Of a DNA stretch of 64,000 nucleotides, positions 36,591 to 46,063 are shown in pieces (the stretch's first letter is position 1; each line of letters starts with the position of its first letter). The translations under genes were made by a program, and so were the position numbers. The notes beneath the pieces were generated by a model, which was given only the letters and a program-made list of their open reading frames with translations, did no database searches and was not told where the DNA came from. The stretch covers positions 1 to 64,000 of the forward strand of contig NZ_BIMC01000005.1 of NCBI RefSeq assembly GCF_004000885.1. Reading direction: 5' to 3'. This DNA is from Paenibacillus glucanolyticus NBRC 15330 (GTDB lineage Bacteria; Bacillota; Bacilli; Paenibacillales; Paenibacillaceae).

Positions 36591-37010
36591 TTAGCTTACG
36601 CTTAACTCCACGTCGATGTTGCCTCGGGTTGCCTTGGAATAGGGGCAGAACGCATGCGCTTTTTTGGCGAGGTCCTCGGCTTGGCTTCGTTCGATACCCG
36701 GCATTTCAATCTTCAGCTTCACCGCAAGCTTGAAGCCGTCGGCACCTTCGTCTTTTCCGATCATCACCTGGGAGTGGATCACAACATCCTTAAGCTGCAC
36801 GCCTTCTTTACGGGCTATATTAGCCAAGGCGCTTTCGTAACAAGCCCCGTATCCAGCCGCAAACAGCTGCTCCGGGTTGGTTCCATCCCCGCCGGGTCCA
36901 CCCAGTTCCTTCGGCATGCTTAATTTGTGATGAAGAACTCCATCCGTGGATTCAACGGAGCCTTCACGTCCTCCAATGACTTTTACATCTGCTGTGTATA
37001 ATGGTTTCAT
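36591..37010 (-). CDS. ohr: Organic hydroperoxide resistance protein (Ohr)
   Basis: 139 residues, full length for the Ohr/OsmC family. Both redox cysteines are present, C57 (GYGACYES) and C122 (HAFCPYSKA), with the Arg in the GGREGS region. It is a cytosolic, thiol-dependent peroxidase that reduces organic hydroperoxides. No OhrR regulator gene lies alongside. It ends before a strong terminator. Confidence 0.96.
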   Translation of the reverse strand: MKPLYTADVKVIGGREGSVESTDGVLHHKLSMPKELGGPGGDGTNPEQLFAAGYGACYESALANIARKEGVQLKDVVIHSQVMIGKDEGADGFKLAVKLKIEMPGIERSQAEDLAKKAHAFCPYSKATRGNIDVELSVS

Positions 37011-37138
37011 ACTCGTTCATCTCCTTCATGCCCTATTATGATCTCTACATGTACTCTTTAAACTTATGGCACAGATTGAAACGACAAATAGGGCCGTTCT
37101 CAGGAAACACCATATTTACCAATCATAAAAAAACACCA

Positions 37139-37186
37139 AAAAAGCTGTGATTCAAATGGATGATTCCACTTCAATCACAGCTTTTT
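37139..37186. terminator. Bidirectional terminator after tRNA-Leu
   Basis: AAAAAGCTGTGATT (37139-37152) and its complement (37173-37186) form a 14-bp perfect stem. T-rich sequence follows on both strands, so it serves the minus-strand tRNA. Confidence 0.85.
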
Positions 37187-37194
37187 CTAAAGTA

Positions 37195-37277
37195 TGCGGT
37201 AGAGAGGACTCGAACCTCCACGGGTATACACCCACTACCCCCTCAAGATAGCGTGTCTGCCATTCCACCACTACCGC
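37195..37277 (-). tRNA. tRNA-Leu (anticodon GAG)
   Basis: An 83-nt class II cloverleaf: GCGGTAG/CTACCGC acceptor stem, CTATC/GGTAG anticodon stem with loop TTGAGGG, a variable arm and a GGTTCGAGTCC T-arm. CCA is not encoded. It is identical over its whole length to the tRNA at 46064-46146. Confidence 0.95.
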
Positions 37278-37379
37278 ATAGTATAAGGGAAGTTCTGTAG
37301 CGAACATTCCCTATTATACTGTTCTGCAATACAAAAGTAAAGAGTTAATTATTGAGCTCCAAATTCGGCACCTGCATAG

Positions 37380-37742
37380 CTATGTCTTGTCATTTCTCTT
37401 ATCCTTGCGGTAAGCAGAAAATTCGATATATTCGCGGATGAACTCCTTCTCATTCTCTGCAAGTCCCGACATGGCAAGATCAGCCGCTTCCGGGTCCACT
37501 TCATATTCTCCCCGGGATTCCCTGACCCGAGTATTGGGACTGCCCTTGCCAATAATCAACCAATCCAGACTCACGGAGAAGAATGCAGCGATCTCAATCA
37601 ATTTATTTGTGCTCGGCGTTGTTTTCCCCCTCTTCCAGTCACCAAAATTTCCTGTGCTGATCCCGAGGGTTTCGCAAAACGCCTTCTTGGTCATACCCCG
37701 GCTTTCTATGAGATGTTCGATTCGTTGGTAAATAGACTGCAT
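37380..37742 (-). CDS. XRE family transcriptional regulator
   Basis: 120 residues. An N-terminal Cro/CI helix-turn-helix (about 6-62; recognition around KKAFCETLGISTGNFGDWKRG) is followed by a charged C-terminal region without a known ligand domain. It is probably a small DNA-binding repressor. It is divergent from a PAS protein gene across 177 bases; a shared promoter control is possible but not shown. Confidence 0.9.
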   Translation of the reverse strand: MQSIYQRIEHLIESRGMTKKAFCETLGISTGNFGDWKRGKTTPSTNKLIEIAAFFSVSLDWLIIGKGSPNTRVRESRGEYEVDPEAADLAMSGLAENEKEFIREYIEFSAYRKDKRNDKT

Positions 37743-37919
37743 TAAACAACCGCCTTCCTATTCTCTCTAAAAAGAAAATATCTTATGTACGTAATTTTTT
37801 CTTGCACAATGACTTAATTAAGTGTATAATCAATATATATTGCCTAAATTATACCATAGTACTCATAGATCGTTGTATCTTTTACTCATGAGTCTATTTA
37901 GTACGAGGAGCGAGTAATT

Positions 37920-38564
37920 TTGCCCTACGATACCATAATCACATCTTGGAACAATGCGGTTCACTCCTTGAACAAGGGACTGATGATCATTACCCCCGAC
38001 GGCATCATCGACAAAATGAACGATCCACTCATTGCCATGGCCGAACAATACGGTGTTTCCCCTGAGTTCAAGTGGCAGGGGACATCCTTTTTTGATATCA
38101 CTTCCCAGCAGTTGGGACAGGCCTCATTCGATCATTTTTTTGATGTGGTGGACTTCCCTGCCATCAAGGATGTTATAGCAGGAAAGCTGCCTGAATATTC
38201 CTTTGAATATGCAGTGAATGGGAACGGTCAAGATATCTGGGTGCTATGCGAGGTCATGCCGCTGCTTATGAGTGATGACAACCTTATCCATGGAGCCATG
38301 CTCTCCTTCACTGACATTACGAAGTTTAAGCACAAGGAGCTGCTGCTGGAGCAAGCACTGGCCCACAGCTATCCCTTGCCGGGACACATTCCGATCTGTG
38401 CTGTATGCAAATACGTGCGCCATGCCGAAGAATGGGAGCCGGTCGAGAGCTATTTGGAGAGTCGTCTCCCGATTGAATTCACACATGATATTTGTCCCGA
38501 TTGCATCCGCAGATTATACCCCAAATATTCCTCCATCCTGGATGATCCCCAGATACCTGATTAG
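37920..38564 (+). CDS. PAS domain protein with C-terminal cysteine motif
   Basis: 214 residues from a TTG 9 bases after GAGGAG. A PAS fold occupies about 10-145 (GLMIITPDGIIDKMNDPL ... ILSFTDITKFK). The tail carries the motif found after many PAS/GAF sensors: LPGHIPICAVCKYVR, a W..VESY block and F.HDICPDC, four cysteines suited to zinc or redox sensing. No kinase or GGDEF domain is attached, so it is a stand-alone sensor or adaptor. Confidence 0.82.
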   Translation: MPYDTIITSWNNAVHSLNKGLMIITPDGIIDKMNDPLIAMAEQYGVSPEFKWQGTSFFDITSQQLGQASFDHFFDVVDFPAIKDVIAGKLPEYSFEYAVNGNGQDIWVLCEVMPLLMSDDNLIHGAMLSFTDITKFKHKELLLEQALAHSYPLPGHIPICAVCKYVRHAEEWEPVESYLESRLPIEFTHDICPDCIRRLYPKYSSILDDPQIPD

Positions 38565-38585
38565 ATGAATACATAATACAGCACA

Positions 38586-38634
38586 AATAAGCAGCTTCGT
38601 CATCCGAATAATACGGAAGGGGAAGCTGCTTATT
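38586..38634. terminator. Stem-loop between convergent PAS and esterase genes
   Basis: AATAAGCAGCTTC (38586-38598) and GAAGCTGCTTATT (38622-38634) are perfect 13-bp arms. It probably terminates both convergent genes, although T-runs are modest. Confidence 0.65.
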
Positions 38635-38658
38635 CATCATTCGGCGATCTTTCGTATA

Positions 38659-40245
38659 TTACGCGTTCACAAAACGAAGTAGAGGGCTTATGAGAGCCGG
38701 CAGCACCGATACATGCCCTTCCCCCTCAATTTCGGTAAGAGCGGTCTCCAGCACGTCTTCTTGCCCCTTGAGAAACGCATACAGCTCTCTGGCGTCTTGA
38801 ACCATGGACGGTTTCTCCTGAGCTCCGACATATATGTGCAGCTCTTTGCGCTGTCCAGTTTGCAGTATACGCGCTTTCCCTTCTTCCCATTGCTTGTACA
38901 GCATGTAGTTCTTCCACCATACGGAGGGACATGCCGCTATGTACCGCTGAAAGGCCTGCGGCCTGGTAAACAGTGTATGCAAGGTAAAATAACCCCCCAG
39001 CGAGTGCCCAAATAACGCCTGCTTCGCAAGGTTTACCGGATACTGCCGTTCTACTGCTGGCTTCAGCTGATCCTCGATGAACGCATGGAATGCCTCGACA
39101 CCGCCTGTCTCCGGCCATTGAAATCCATTGGGACGGACCGGCAGCTCATCGGTATCGGCATATTCCGTAAAGTTATAGAAACGCTCATTACTCACGATAG
39201 GACTGTCGCTGTCAAAGCCGATGCCCACAATAAGAGCCGCAGGGATGCCGCGGGGCGTACGAGACTGAATGCGAATCGCCTCTGCAAGCGATCCGAAGGT
39301 AGCATTGGCATCCAGTGAATACAACACAGGATACCCGCCCTCGGGCGGAGGCCCCATCGGCTCGGCAATGAAGATACGGTATTCACGGCCCGTAAGGTCG
39401 GACTGCATAGACCAGGTCACCGTCCCGGGTATGTGAAACAAACTGTTGTTATGGTGAGTACTTGGGCTCTCACCCTGAGCTTGCTTCGCCTTCGGCTCCT
39501 CCCCTTGGGCCTCCTTCATGAACAACCATTGCAGTGCATCGGGAAATCTTCTGGCCATAAAGATGGCGTCATGGGTTCCATCCGGATCTACCTTCAGCTG
39601 CAGTCGCTGCTTGCTCATCCCATTTTCACCCCAAAACCGATGGGCCTCAAGGTTATTAGGGAACATATTCTTCTGTGCATTTTTCTTATATACACCCTCT
39701 TGACGTCCCACAGACATAAATACCCTCAGGCTGGCTGGCAGGCTCCCCTGCTGCCTGATGAAATCCATAACCCCTTCATACCACAGCGAAGCCGACAGCA
39801 TCCCGATTCTTCCAAAACTCTCGGGACGCCAATATCCCGCAAACATCGAGATCAGCCCGCCAAAGGAGCCGCCGATAATCGCCGTATGTTCAGGCTCAGG
39901 GAGTGTCCGGTATTGTCCGTCAACGTGGACTTTAATGACGTCAGCCACTTCGTCTACGTAGGCTCTGCCCTGCCCCCCGAAGGGCGGGTTCCCCTCCAGC
40001 AGAGAATCTGCCGGCCATGGCGTATACTCATCATTGCGGTTTACAGGTGATATTCCGACCAGGATAACCTCATCCAATTGCCCGGTTGAAAACAAATGCT
40101 CCACATAATTCAAGCAGTCCATGAACAAATCTCCATGATCCTGCACATAGGCAACAGGATAAAAGCGTTCCGAATCCTGATAAGAAGGGGGCAAATACAG
40201 TTTGAGTTCCCTGTTCTCAACCACCAGCTGCTGATAACGATTCAT
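38659..40245 (-). CDS. besA: Siderophore esterase, tandem fusion of two hydrolase domains (BesA-like)
   Basis: 528 residues. Domain 1 (about 1-245) is an esterase-D-like alpha/beta hydrolase with nucleophile motif GGSFGG (Ser127) and a candidate His225. After a low-complexity linker (about 248-268), domain 2 (about 270-528) is a second one with GHSLGG (Ser415) and His near 511. Bacillus BesA, which opens ferri-bacillibactin in the cytosol to free iron, is a single domain of roughly half this size. The gene is last in the feu-type operon, so iron release is the likely job. Whether both domains are active cannot be told. Confidence 0.85.
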   Translation of the reverse strand: MNRYQQLVVENRELKLYLPPSYQDSERFYPVAYVQDHGDLFMDCLNYVEHLFSTGQLDEVILVGISPVNRNDEYTPWPADSLLEGNPPFGGQGRAYVDEVADVIKVHVDGQYRTLPEPEHTAIIGGSFGGLISMFAGYWRPESFGRIGMLSASLWYEGVMDFIRQQGSLPASLRVFMSVGRQEGVYKKNAQKNMFPNNLEAHRFWGENGMSKQRLQLKVDPDGTHDAIFMARRFPDALQWLFMKEAQGEEPKAKQAQGESPSTHHNNSLFHIPGTVTWSMQSDLTGREYRIFIAEPMGPPPEGGYPVLYSLDANATFGSLAEAIRIQSRTPRGIPAALIVGIGFDSDSPIVSNERFYNFTEYADTDELPVRPNGFQWPETGGVEAFHAFIEDQLKPAVERQYPVNLAKQALFGHSLGGYFTLHTLFTRPQAFQRYIAACPSVWWKNYMLYKQWEEGKARILQTGQRKELHIYVGAQEKPSMVQDARELYAFLKGQEDVLETALTEIEGEGHVSVLPALISPLLRFVNA

Positions 40246-40267
40246 GTAATCCTCCCGAAAGCTTCTT

Positions 40268-41287
40268 TTATTTTCTCATGCGAATCAATAGATAGATGAA
40301 ATAAGGCACTCCGATCACGGACACCACAATCCCTGCAGCCAGTTCGGCCGGAGCAAATATCGTTCGGCCGATGAAATCGCCGATGACAACAATCGCCATC
40401 CCGGCTATGCCGCTGACAGGTATAATATGCCTGTGCCGCAGTCCCACCAGCTGTCTGGCCAGATGCGGAGCGATCAGACCGACAAATCCAATGCTGCCGG
40501 ACACGGCAACACTCGCGCTGATCAAGCCGATGCTGCACAGCAGCAAAATATTTTTCTCACGTTCGACAGATACCCCTACACTCTTCACGCTTTCTTCACT
40601 AAGCTGGAACAAGTCGAGCACCTGTGAGCGGAACCATATAACAGGCGGCAAAATAATGAGCCAAGGCAGCATAGTGACCACGAACTTCCAATTGGCACTG
40701 TGAAGGCTGCCGGCAAGCCAAGCTACGGCCATCTCGTAATCCGACGGGTTCATTTTGAGAGAGAAGAACATCGTTATGGCCCCAAAACCGGAAGCAATCG
40801 CAATACCCACCAGGATAAGCCGCTGCGGGTCCAGCTTCCCGCCTTCTCTGGCAAACATAAATATGGCCGTTGTCGCTGCTAACCCGCCTGCAACGCCAAA
40901 CATGGGCATCATCATAACCCCAAGCCAGCCTGACATCGTGATCTGGCCCTGCAGTAAGAACATGAACAGAACAACCGCCATGCCTGCGCCGGCATTGATG
41001 CCGAGAATGCCCGGGTCTGCAAGTCCATTACGCGTTACGCCCTGAATAACGGCCCCGGCCATGCCCAGCGCAAATCCTACGAGTGCACCAAGTACAATGC
41101 GCGGAAGACGGAATTCAAACACAACGAGATCGAAGTCCGAATTGGGATTCAACCGGAGCAGCGTCTGGAATACTTCCTTAATCGACATGTCAAAGGTTCC
41201 GTTCGTCAAACTGAAGTATATCGCCGTCAAGACAATAGCAATTCCTCCAGCAACCACAAGCGGGAATCGATAATATGTGTTACGCAC
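40268..41287 (-). CDS. feuC: Iron-siderophore ABC permease (FeuC-like)
   Basis: 339 residues with about nine hydrophobic helices and FecCD signatures (RLPRIVLGALVGFALGMAGA ... GFVGLIAPHLAR). It forms a heterodimeric inner membrane channel with the preceding permease. The ATG overlaps that gene by 8 bases. The locus has no ATPase gene, as in Bacillus where a shared ATPase serves Feu. Confidence 0.92.
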   Translation of the reverse strand: MRNTYYRFPLVVAGGIAIVLTAIYFSLTNGTFDMSIKEVFQTLLRLNPNSDFDLVVFEFRLPRIVLGALVGFALGMAGAVIQGVTRNGLADPGILGINAGAGMAVVLFMFLLQGQITMSGWLGVMMMPMFGVAGGLAATTAIFMFAREGGKLDPQRLILVGIAIASGFGAITMFFSLKMNPSDYEMAVAWLAGSLHSANWKFVVTMLPWLIILPPVIWFRSQVLDLFQLSEESVKSVGVSVEREKNILLLCSIGLISASVAVSGSIGFVGLIAPHLARQLVGLRHRHIIPVSGIAGMAIVVIGDFIGRTIFAPAELAAGIVVSVIGVPYFIYLLIRMRK

Positions 41288-42287
41288 GCTGCGCCCCTCC
41301 CCTCGTCTTGATCAGATACAGGAAGAAAGGAACCCCGATTAATGATGTAATGACACCGACCGGCGTTTCAAACGGGAAATTCACAAAGCGCGCAAGAATA
41401 TCACATAACGCAAGAAACATGCCGCCTAATACTCCCGAGACGGGTACAATCCATCGATAATCGGAACCTGACAGGAACCGGGCTATATGAGGGATAATCA
41501 AGCCCACAAAGGCAACCTTGCCCGCCAGCGCCACCGACACGCCTGTCAGAATAACAACCGCCAGCATCGCGAGGGCTTTGATCAGCCATGTATTCACACC
41601 AAGCCCCTTGGCCGTCTCATCTCCAAGCGACAGGAGTGTGATCGATTTGGACAATACGATGGCAAGGCATAGACCAACGATAGCAAAAGGAATGCTCAGC
41701 TTGATCAGCTCAGGGTCCATTGCATGCAGCCGGGCATTGTACCAGAAGCTGATATTTTGCGAGATTTGAAAATAGGCGGCTATCGCCTCTGCAGTCCCGC
41801 TAAGAAACGTACCGATCACGGTACCGAGTATAGCCAGCCGAACCGGACTGAGCCCATTTGGTATGAGCCACGCCAATCCGAACACAACGGCAGCCCCGAT
41901 GGCCGAACCAATCAATGAACTGACGATGTACATATTGGAGCTGGCATTCGGGATAAATACCATAAACAGCGTGACGGCAAACACAGAACCGTCAGACACC
42001 CCCATAATGGATGGTGAAGCCAGATAGTTCCGCGTCATGCCCTGCATTAAAGCTCCTGAAACCGCGAGGAAGGCACCGATGAGCATCGCGCCTACTACCC
42101 TTGGCATTCGGGAGCTCATAATAATCTGATGATCAACACTCTCCGAGTCAAAAGCAAAGATGGAATCCCAGACGGTATCCATCGTAATATTCTTGGCCCC
42201 ATACAGGATGGAGGCCGCTATGAGTAATAAACAGACTGCCGGGGCCATCACAAGGATGACAGCCGGCAGTGATTTTTTGAACCCCAT
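41280..42287 (-). CDS. feuB: Iron-siderophore ABC permease (FeuB-like)
   Basis: 335 residues from the ATG at 42287; a start 9 bases upstream at 42296 is also possible as neither has a strong site (AAGGCG lies upstream). It has multiple helices and FecCD motifs (RMPRVVGAMLIGAFLAVSGALMQG ... FVGLIIPHIAR). It partners the downstream permease in siderophore import. Confidence 0.92.
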   Translation of the reverse strand: MGFKKSLPAVILVMAPAVCLLLIAASILYGAKNITMDTVWDSIFAFDSESVDHQIIMSSRMPRVVGAMLIGAFLAVSGALMQGMTRNYLASPSIMGVSDGSVFAVTLFMVFIPNASSNMYIVSSLIGSAIGAAVVFGLAWLIPNGLSPVRLAILGTVIGTFLSGTAEAIAAYFQISQNISFWYNARLHAMDPELIKLSIPFAIVGLCLAIVLSKSITLLSLGDETAKGLGVNTWLIKALAMLAVVILTGVSVALAGKVAFVGLIIPHIARFLSGSDYRWIVPVSGVLGGMFLALCDILARFVNFPFETPVGVITSLIGVPFFLYLIKTRGGAQRA

Positions 42288-42325
42288 GAACAACACGCCT
42301 TATACGTTTATACTGGAACTTTTAT

Positions 42326-43345
42326 TTACTTAGTCAGATTCTCGACTGCAGCTTTCAGGAACATAATTTTGCTGTATGCTGTTCCTCCTTGAGCAAGCGG
42401 ATCGACCACATTGACAAATGCGGTGCCGTTCTTGAATGCGTTCAAGTTCTTCATGATTGGATCATTCTGCAGCTCTTCCAGTGCATTGGGCGTATCCTTG
42501 TTCTCATCTGGTGAGAACTGTACGAATACATAATCCGGATTCATCTCCGCAATTTTCTCTTTTGAGATCAATTCCTGTGCCTTGGCTGCCGCTACTTCTG
42601 CTGGGACTGCAATCCCCAAATCCTCATACAACACCGGGTTAAAGAATACGCCGGCAGGGTATATGTACATCTCGCCTGCACGAATACGAATCGCCAGAAC
42701 CTTCTTGTCCTTCAGGCTATCTCCAAGGGTAGTTTTGACTTCTTCCAAATCTTCTTTATATTTGGCTATTTCCTGCTCAGCCTGCTCCTGCTTACCGCTT
42801 AACTCGCCAAGCAGTTTCAAGTTGCTTTCCCAGTTGGTTGACACATGGGAGTATGGAATCGTAGGCGCAATTTTGTTCAATTGTTCAATGACTTCAGGTT
42901 TGGCTTTGGACGATCCCAAAATGACATCAGGCTTCAGAGACAGAATCGATTCAAAATTCGGCTCCATTTTCTCACCGACCGACGTGGCTTCCTTCGTAAT
43001 CGACTCAAACATCGGCGGGAATTTGCCTGAGAAGGTGATGGCTCCAACCGGATTTACATCCAGTACAATGGCGTCCTCCATCGCTTCAACCGCACCGGTG
43101 ATGACAATACGATCCGTTTTTGCCGGAAGTGTGTATTCCTGATCGAGGTATTTCACAACCTTTGTATCTGACTCAGCGGTTTTCGCTTCTTCATTCGAAG
43201 TGCTCTCCTCCGCGGGTTTGCTCGTTTCTGCCGCACCGTTCGTGCTTGCTGCGTCCGTATCCTTAACTTCGTTGCCCCCTCCACAAGCGGATAACACCAA
43301 AGTGAATACCATCAACAGCCCTAAGACCCATTTCATTCTCTTCAT
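42326..43345 (-). CDS. feuA: Iron-siderophore binding lipoprotein (FeuA-like)
   Basis: 339 residues from the ATG at 43345 (GGAGAGAG site); a GTG at 43381 is less likely. Lipobox LSAC at residue 21, then an acidic Ser/Thr/Glu linker and a class III periplasmic-binding fold with the helical backbone (about 70-335). It captures ferri-siderophore at the cell surface for the FeuBC channel. A Fur box lies 45 bases upstream. Confidence 0.92.
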   Translation of the reverse strand: MKRMKWVLGLLMVFTLVLSACGGGNEVKDTDAASTNGAAETSKPAEESTSNEEAKTAESDTKVVKYLDQEYTLPAKTDRIVITGAVEAMEDAIVLDVNPVGAITFSGKFPPMFESITKEATSVGEKMEPNFESILSLKPDVILGSSKAKPEVIEQLNKIAPTIPYSHVSTNWESNLKLLGELSGKQEQAEQEIAKYKEDLEEVKTTLGDSLKDKKVLAIRIRAGEMYIYPAGVFFNPVLYEDLGIAVPAEVAAAKAQELISKEKIAEMNPDYVFVQFSPDENKDTPNALEELQNDPIMKNLNAFKNGTAFVNVVDPLAQGGTAYSKIMFLKAAVENLTK

Positions 43346-43390
43346 CTCTCTCCATTTACCCCTTCCATGATCAATGATCACTTAATAATT

Positions 43391-43409
43391 GATAATGATT
43401 ATCATTATT
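43391..43409 (-). promoter_or_regulatory. Fur box upstream of feuA
   Basis: On the minus strand the 19 bases match the Fur consensus GATAATGATAATCATTATC at 18 of 19 positions by eye. Confidence 0.85.
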
Positions 43410-43462
43410 GATTATGGTATAGGATTTGCCCTTTTTTCACCATGGACAAATAACCGGATTCA

Positions 43463-45130
43463 TCATGGACATTTTCCGGAAAACAACCGGAAGGCCTCCT
43501 CAGCCATATGCTCCATCGCGATGGGCGAGTACTCGCGCCAAGGATAAGAGGATAATTGATGGAATGATCCCTCTCTCACTGCTGGGAGCGTCATCCATTC
43601 CGGCGTAGCCTGCAATCTTCTCCAATGGGCCAGTGTCTCGGAATCCTGACGAATCAGAAGCAGAATACGCCCTGCGCAGCTCTCTTTGATCTGCTCCATC
43701 GTCAGCCCCCTGCCGTTCTCGAAATCCAAAGACAGCGCCGGCTGGAAATTAAAATCATCATATAATAATTCCTTCATGCCCGGATGACTGTAACTCATCA
43801 GCTCATCCTGATGCAGGCGTGCGGTCAAAAGGGTCCGCTGTCCCATCCTGCCAGGGGGGAGCTTCTCGCGGTAGGACGATATTTTCCGATGAAACCCTTC
43901 AATCCACTGCTCCGCCTCCTGCAGCTTGTCCAGCACTTCCGCCAACCCAAGCAGATTGCTCTGCCATCCCTCATGCTCTCCCGGCATCTCGTAGAGAGGG
44001 GCGATCAGCCGAAGCTGGTCCTTCTCCCATTCTTCTATTCCGTGTGCACAAACAATAAGCTCCGGACGCGCCGAAGCAAGCTTCTCCAGATTCGCATATT
44101 TATTATGATTCTGACGGTACGCATCGAGATGCACCGGAATATCCGGACCGAGAACATTATAATAGTGTTGCGACCACTTGGGATGAAGCGGAGCTGCATA
44201 CGGCGTGAAATCCAGCGGCATAACATAGCCCAGTAGGGTAGTTGAACCATACAGGGCCATTTTGTTTTTCCTTGTCTTCATATATACCGAGGGAGAGATT
44301 CCAAATGCCTTCTTAAACTTGCGGCTAAAATAAAACTCATCCTTGTATCCCACCATATGCGCAACTTCCCGCAGCAAAGAATCCGAACCCAGCATCAGCT
44401 GCTTCGCCTTGTTCAAGCGTACATTTGCCAAATAGTCCATCGCGCTATGACCATACGTCTTCTTATACACCTCTACAAAATATTTAGGACTCAGCTCGGA
44501 CAGACCGGCTAGTTCGTCGATCGTTAAATCTTCATTATAATGTTCTTCAATATACTCCTTCACCCGCTCCAGCGCTTGTCTCTTGTCGTTCTTGGCGTAT
44601 GGACCGCATCCAGCGACCATTGTATATAACAGCTCTTGAAAATCAATCTGTACCCTCCACTGTTTTAGGGGGTCCTTGCTGTGAAATTCCTTGTGCAGCG
44701 TGCGGCAGACAAGATTCAAGCGGTCAGGGGAGCTGACAACGAATATGCCGTCATAGGGCGTGAAAGCTGCCTCGTCCACCTCATGCAATCGACCACAGCC
44801 CAACTCGCCTTCATAAAAACCAAAATGAAGGATCGCAACCGCCGTCAACTCTTGTTCCTCCACACTTCGATGATCGTCGCTCGTAATACCAAACGTGGAT
44901 CCCGCCGCACAAAAATAAACACACCCCTTATTCATTCGGGTGATTTGTTCTGCCTGCTGCAAAGAGGCCTCCCCGCTAAGGGGGACGATCAGGGCCGACT
45001 GTACGGTCAGCTGTTGGTCAAGGGACAAGCTGTGTCCATGAACGATATCGATATTCCATAAACGGGCCATCAGCCCGCCGTATTCTTTCGGATCATTCTT
45101 ATCACTGCTATTGCTCATCAGATTTAACAT
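43463..45130 (-). CDS. btr: AraC-type siderophore-responsive activator (Btr-like)
   Basis: 555 residues. A cupin-like N-terminus (about 20-165) precedes an AraC helix-turn-helix pair (about 185-285, with IDELAGLSELSPKYFVEVYKK and the FYFSRKFKKAFGISPS signature). A C-terminal periplasmic-binding-like domain (about 290-555) is homologous in fold to FeuA. In Bacillus subtilis, Btr senses bacillibactin through such a domain and activates feuABC-besA; gene order and strand match here. A Fur box lies just upstream of its start. Confidence 0.93.
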   Translation of the reverse strand: MLNLMSNSSDKNDPKEYGGLMARLWNIDIVHGHSLSLDQQLTVQSALIVPLSGEASLQQAEQITRMNKGCVYFCAAGSTFGITSDDHRSVEEQELTAVAILHFGFYEGELGCGRLHEVDEAAFTPYDGIFVVSSPDRLNLVCRTLHKEFHSKDPLKQWRVQIDFQELLYTMVAGCGPYAKNDKRQALERVKEYIEEHYNEDLTIDELAGLSELSPKYFVEVYKKTYGHSAMDYLANVRLNKAKQLMLGSDSLLREVAHMVGYKDEFYFSRKFKKAFGISPSVYMKTRKNKMALYGSTTLLGYVMPLDFTPYAAPLHPKWSQHYYNVLGPDIPVHLDAYRQNHNKYANLEKLASARPELIVCAHGIEEWEKDQLRLIAPLYEMPGEHEGWQSNLLGLAEVLDKLQEAEQWIEGFHRKISSYREKLPPGRMGQRTLLTARLHQDELMSYSHPGMKELLYDDFNFQPALSLDFENGRGLTMEQIKESCAGRILLLIRQDSETLAHWRRLQATPEWMTLPAVREGSFHQLSSYPWREYSPIAMEHMAEEAFRLFSGKCP

Positions 45131-45157
45131 ATATACTAGATCCCAACCTTAATTAAT

Positions 45158-45176
45158 GAGAATGGTTATCATTATC
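45158..45176 (-). promoter_or_regulatory. Fur box upstream of btr
   Basis: On the minus strand it matches the 19-base Fur consensus at 17 of 19 positions by eye, 28 bases before the btr start. Confidence 0.8.
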
Positions 45177-45252
45177 ATATAATTATCACACACCGTGTCA
45201 AATGTCCAGTGGGAGCATCCTCTTTTCAGAATTGTCACAAGTATAGACCCAA

Positions 45253-45296
45253 CATAAAAAAGCAGCCTTGCCTCCACAGGGAGTCATGACTGCTTC
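45253..45296 (-). terminator. Terminator after the KGG-repeat gene
   Basis: AAGCAG/CTGCTT arms close a long loop, with TTTTTT following on the minus strand. The stem is short, so support is moderate. Confidence 0.5.
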
Positions 45297-45402
45297 TTCA
45301 AATGGGATATATCTAATGAAGGTACATACAGGTGGGTCTTTAGAATGCGATATTTTCCTTCCCCTCCATGAGGAGCCTCTTCCTAGGCCCGCATATTCAG
45401 GG

Positions 45403-45873
45403 TTAATTCCGCCGAAGGCGCTGCCGGTTGCGAGCCCGGGCCTCGCCGCCCTTACGGCCTGCCTCTTCGCGGCTCATCTTGGCATCTTCGGTATGGTTCT
45501 GATTTCTCGACTCTCCACCCATCTGGCCGATTTCTTGATAGAACTCGCGTCCATGTGAGCTTGAGGTTGACTCTCCGCCTTTGCGTCCGATATCCTCATA
45601 GAAGTCCTTGCCATGGGTATCCGAAGTAGCTTCTCCGCCCTTCTGGCCGATCTCCTGATAAAACTCCTGATTATGCGAATTAGACGTAGATTCTCCACCT
45701 TTCCTGCCGATTTCCTGGTAGAAATCTCTATCATGAGCACGAGAGGTTGCCTCCCCGCCCTTTCGTCCAATCTCTTGATAAAATTCTTTGTTATGGTTGT
45801 TCGCAGTAGCTTCTCCACCTAAACGTCCTGCTTCTTCACGGCTCATCTTTCCATTGTTGTTGTTCTTAGCCAT
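45403..45873 (-). CDS. KGG-repeat general stress protein (GsiB-like)
   Basis: 156 residues, ATG after AAGGAGTG. It consists of five near-identical units of about 20 residues (GRKGGEATS..H...FYQEI), flanked by SREEAGR.GGEA motifs at both ends. This is the hydrophilic KGG repeat of GsiB and related stress proteins, thought to protect against desiccation or general stress. It is highly charged and probably unfolded when alone. A sigma-B type promoter was looked for; only a weak match is present. Confidence 0.93.
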   Translation of the reverse strand: MAKNNNNGKMSREEAGRLGGEATANNHNKEFYQEIGRKGGEATSRAHDRDFYQEIGRKGGESTSNSHNQEFYQEIGQKGGEATSDTHGKDFYEDIGRKGGESTSSSHGREFYQEIGQMGGESRNQNHTEDAKMSREEAGRKGGEARARNRQRLRRN

Positions 45874-46017
45874 TCTGAATCACTCCTTATAGGTTATTGG
45901 AAGTTGTTGCTCGTCCACGGTATCATATTAACCTTGTGAACGGCGATGAAACATAAATTTTGCATAAATGCGCAAGTTTGCATCAAGGTCATCCTGCACA
46001 AAGTATTGATATACACG

Positions 46018-46053
46018 AAAAAAAGCCCCGCACAAAGTGCGGGACTTTTTATC
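46018..46053 (-). terminator. Terminator of the tRNA operon
   Basis: AAGTCCCGCAC and GTGCGGGGCTT (minus strand) form a strong stem with a 3-4 base loop, followed by a T-run, directly after tRNA-Leu. Confidence 0.9.
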
Positions 46054-46063
46054 AACATCTGTA

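Noticed and set aside
45403..45873. Regular 60-base repeats resembling a minisatellite or CRISPR
   Set aside because: They stay in frame and encode the KGG stress-protein repeats; spacing is coding, and there are no spacers or cas genes.
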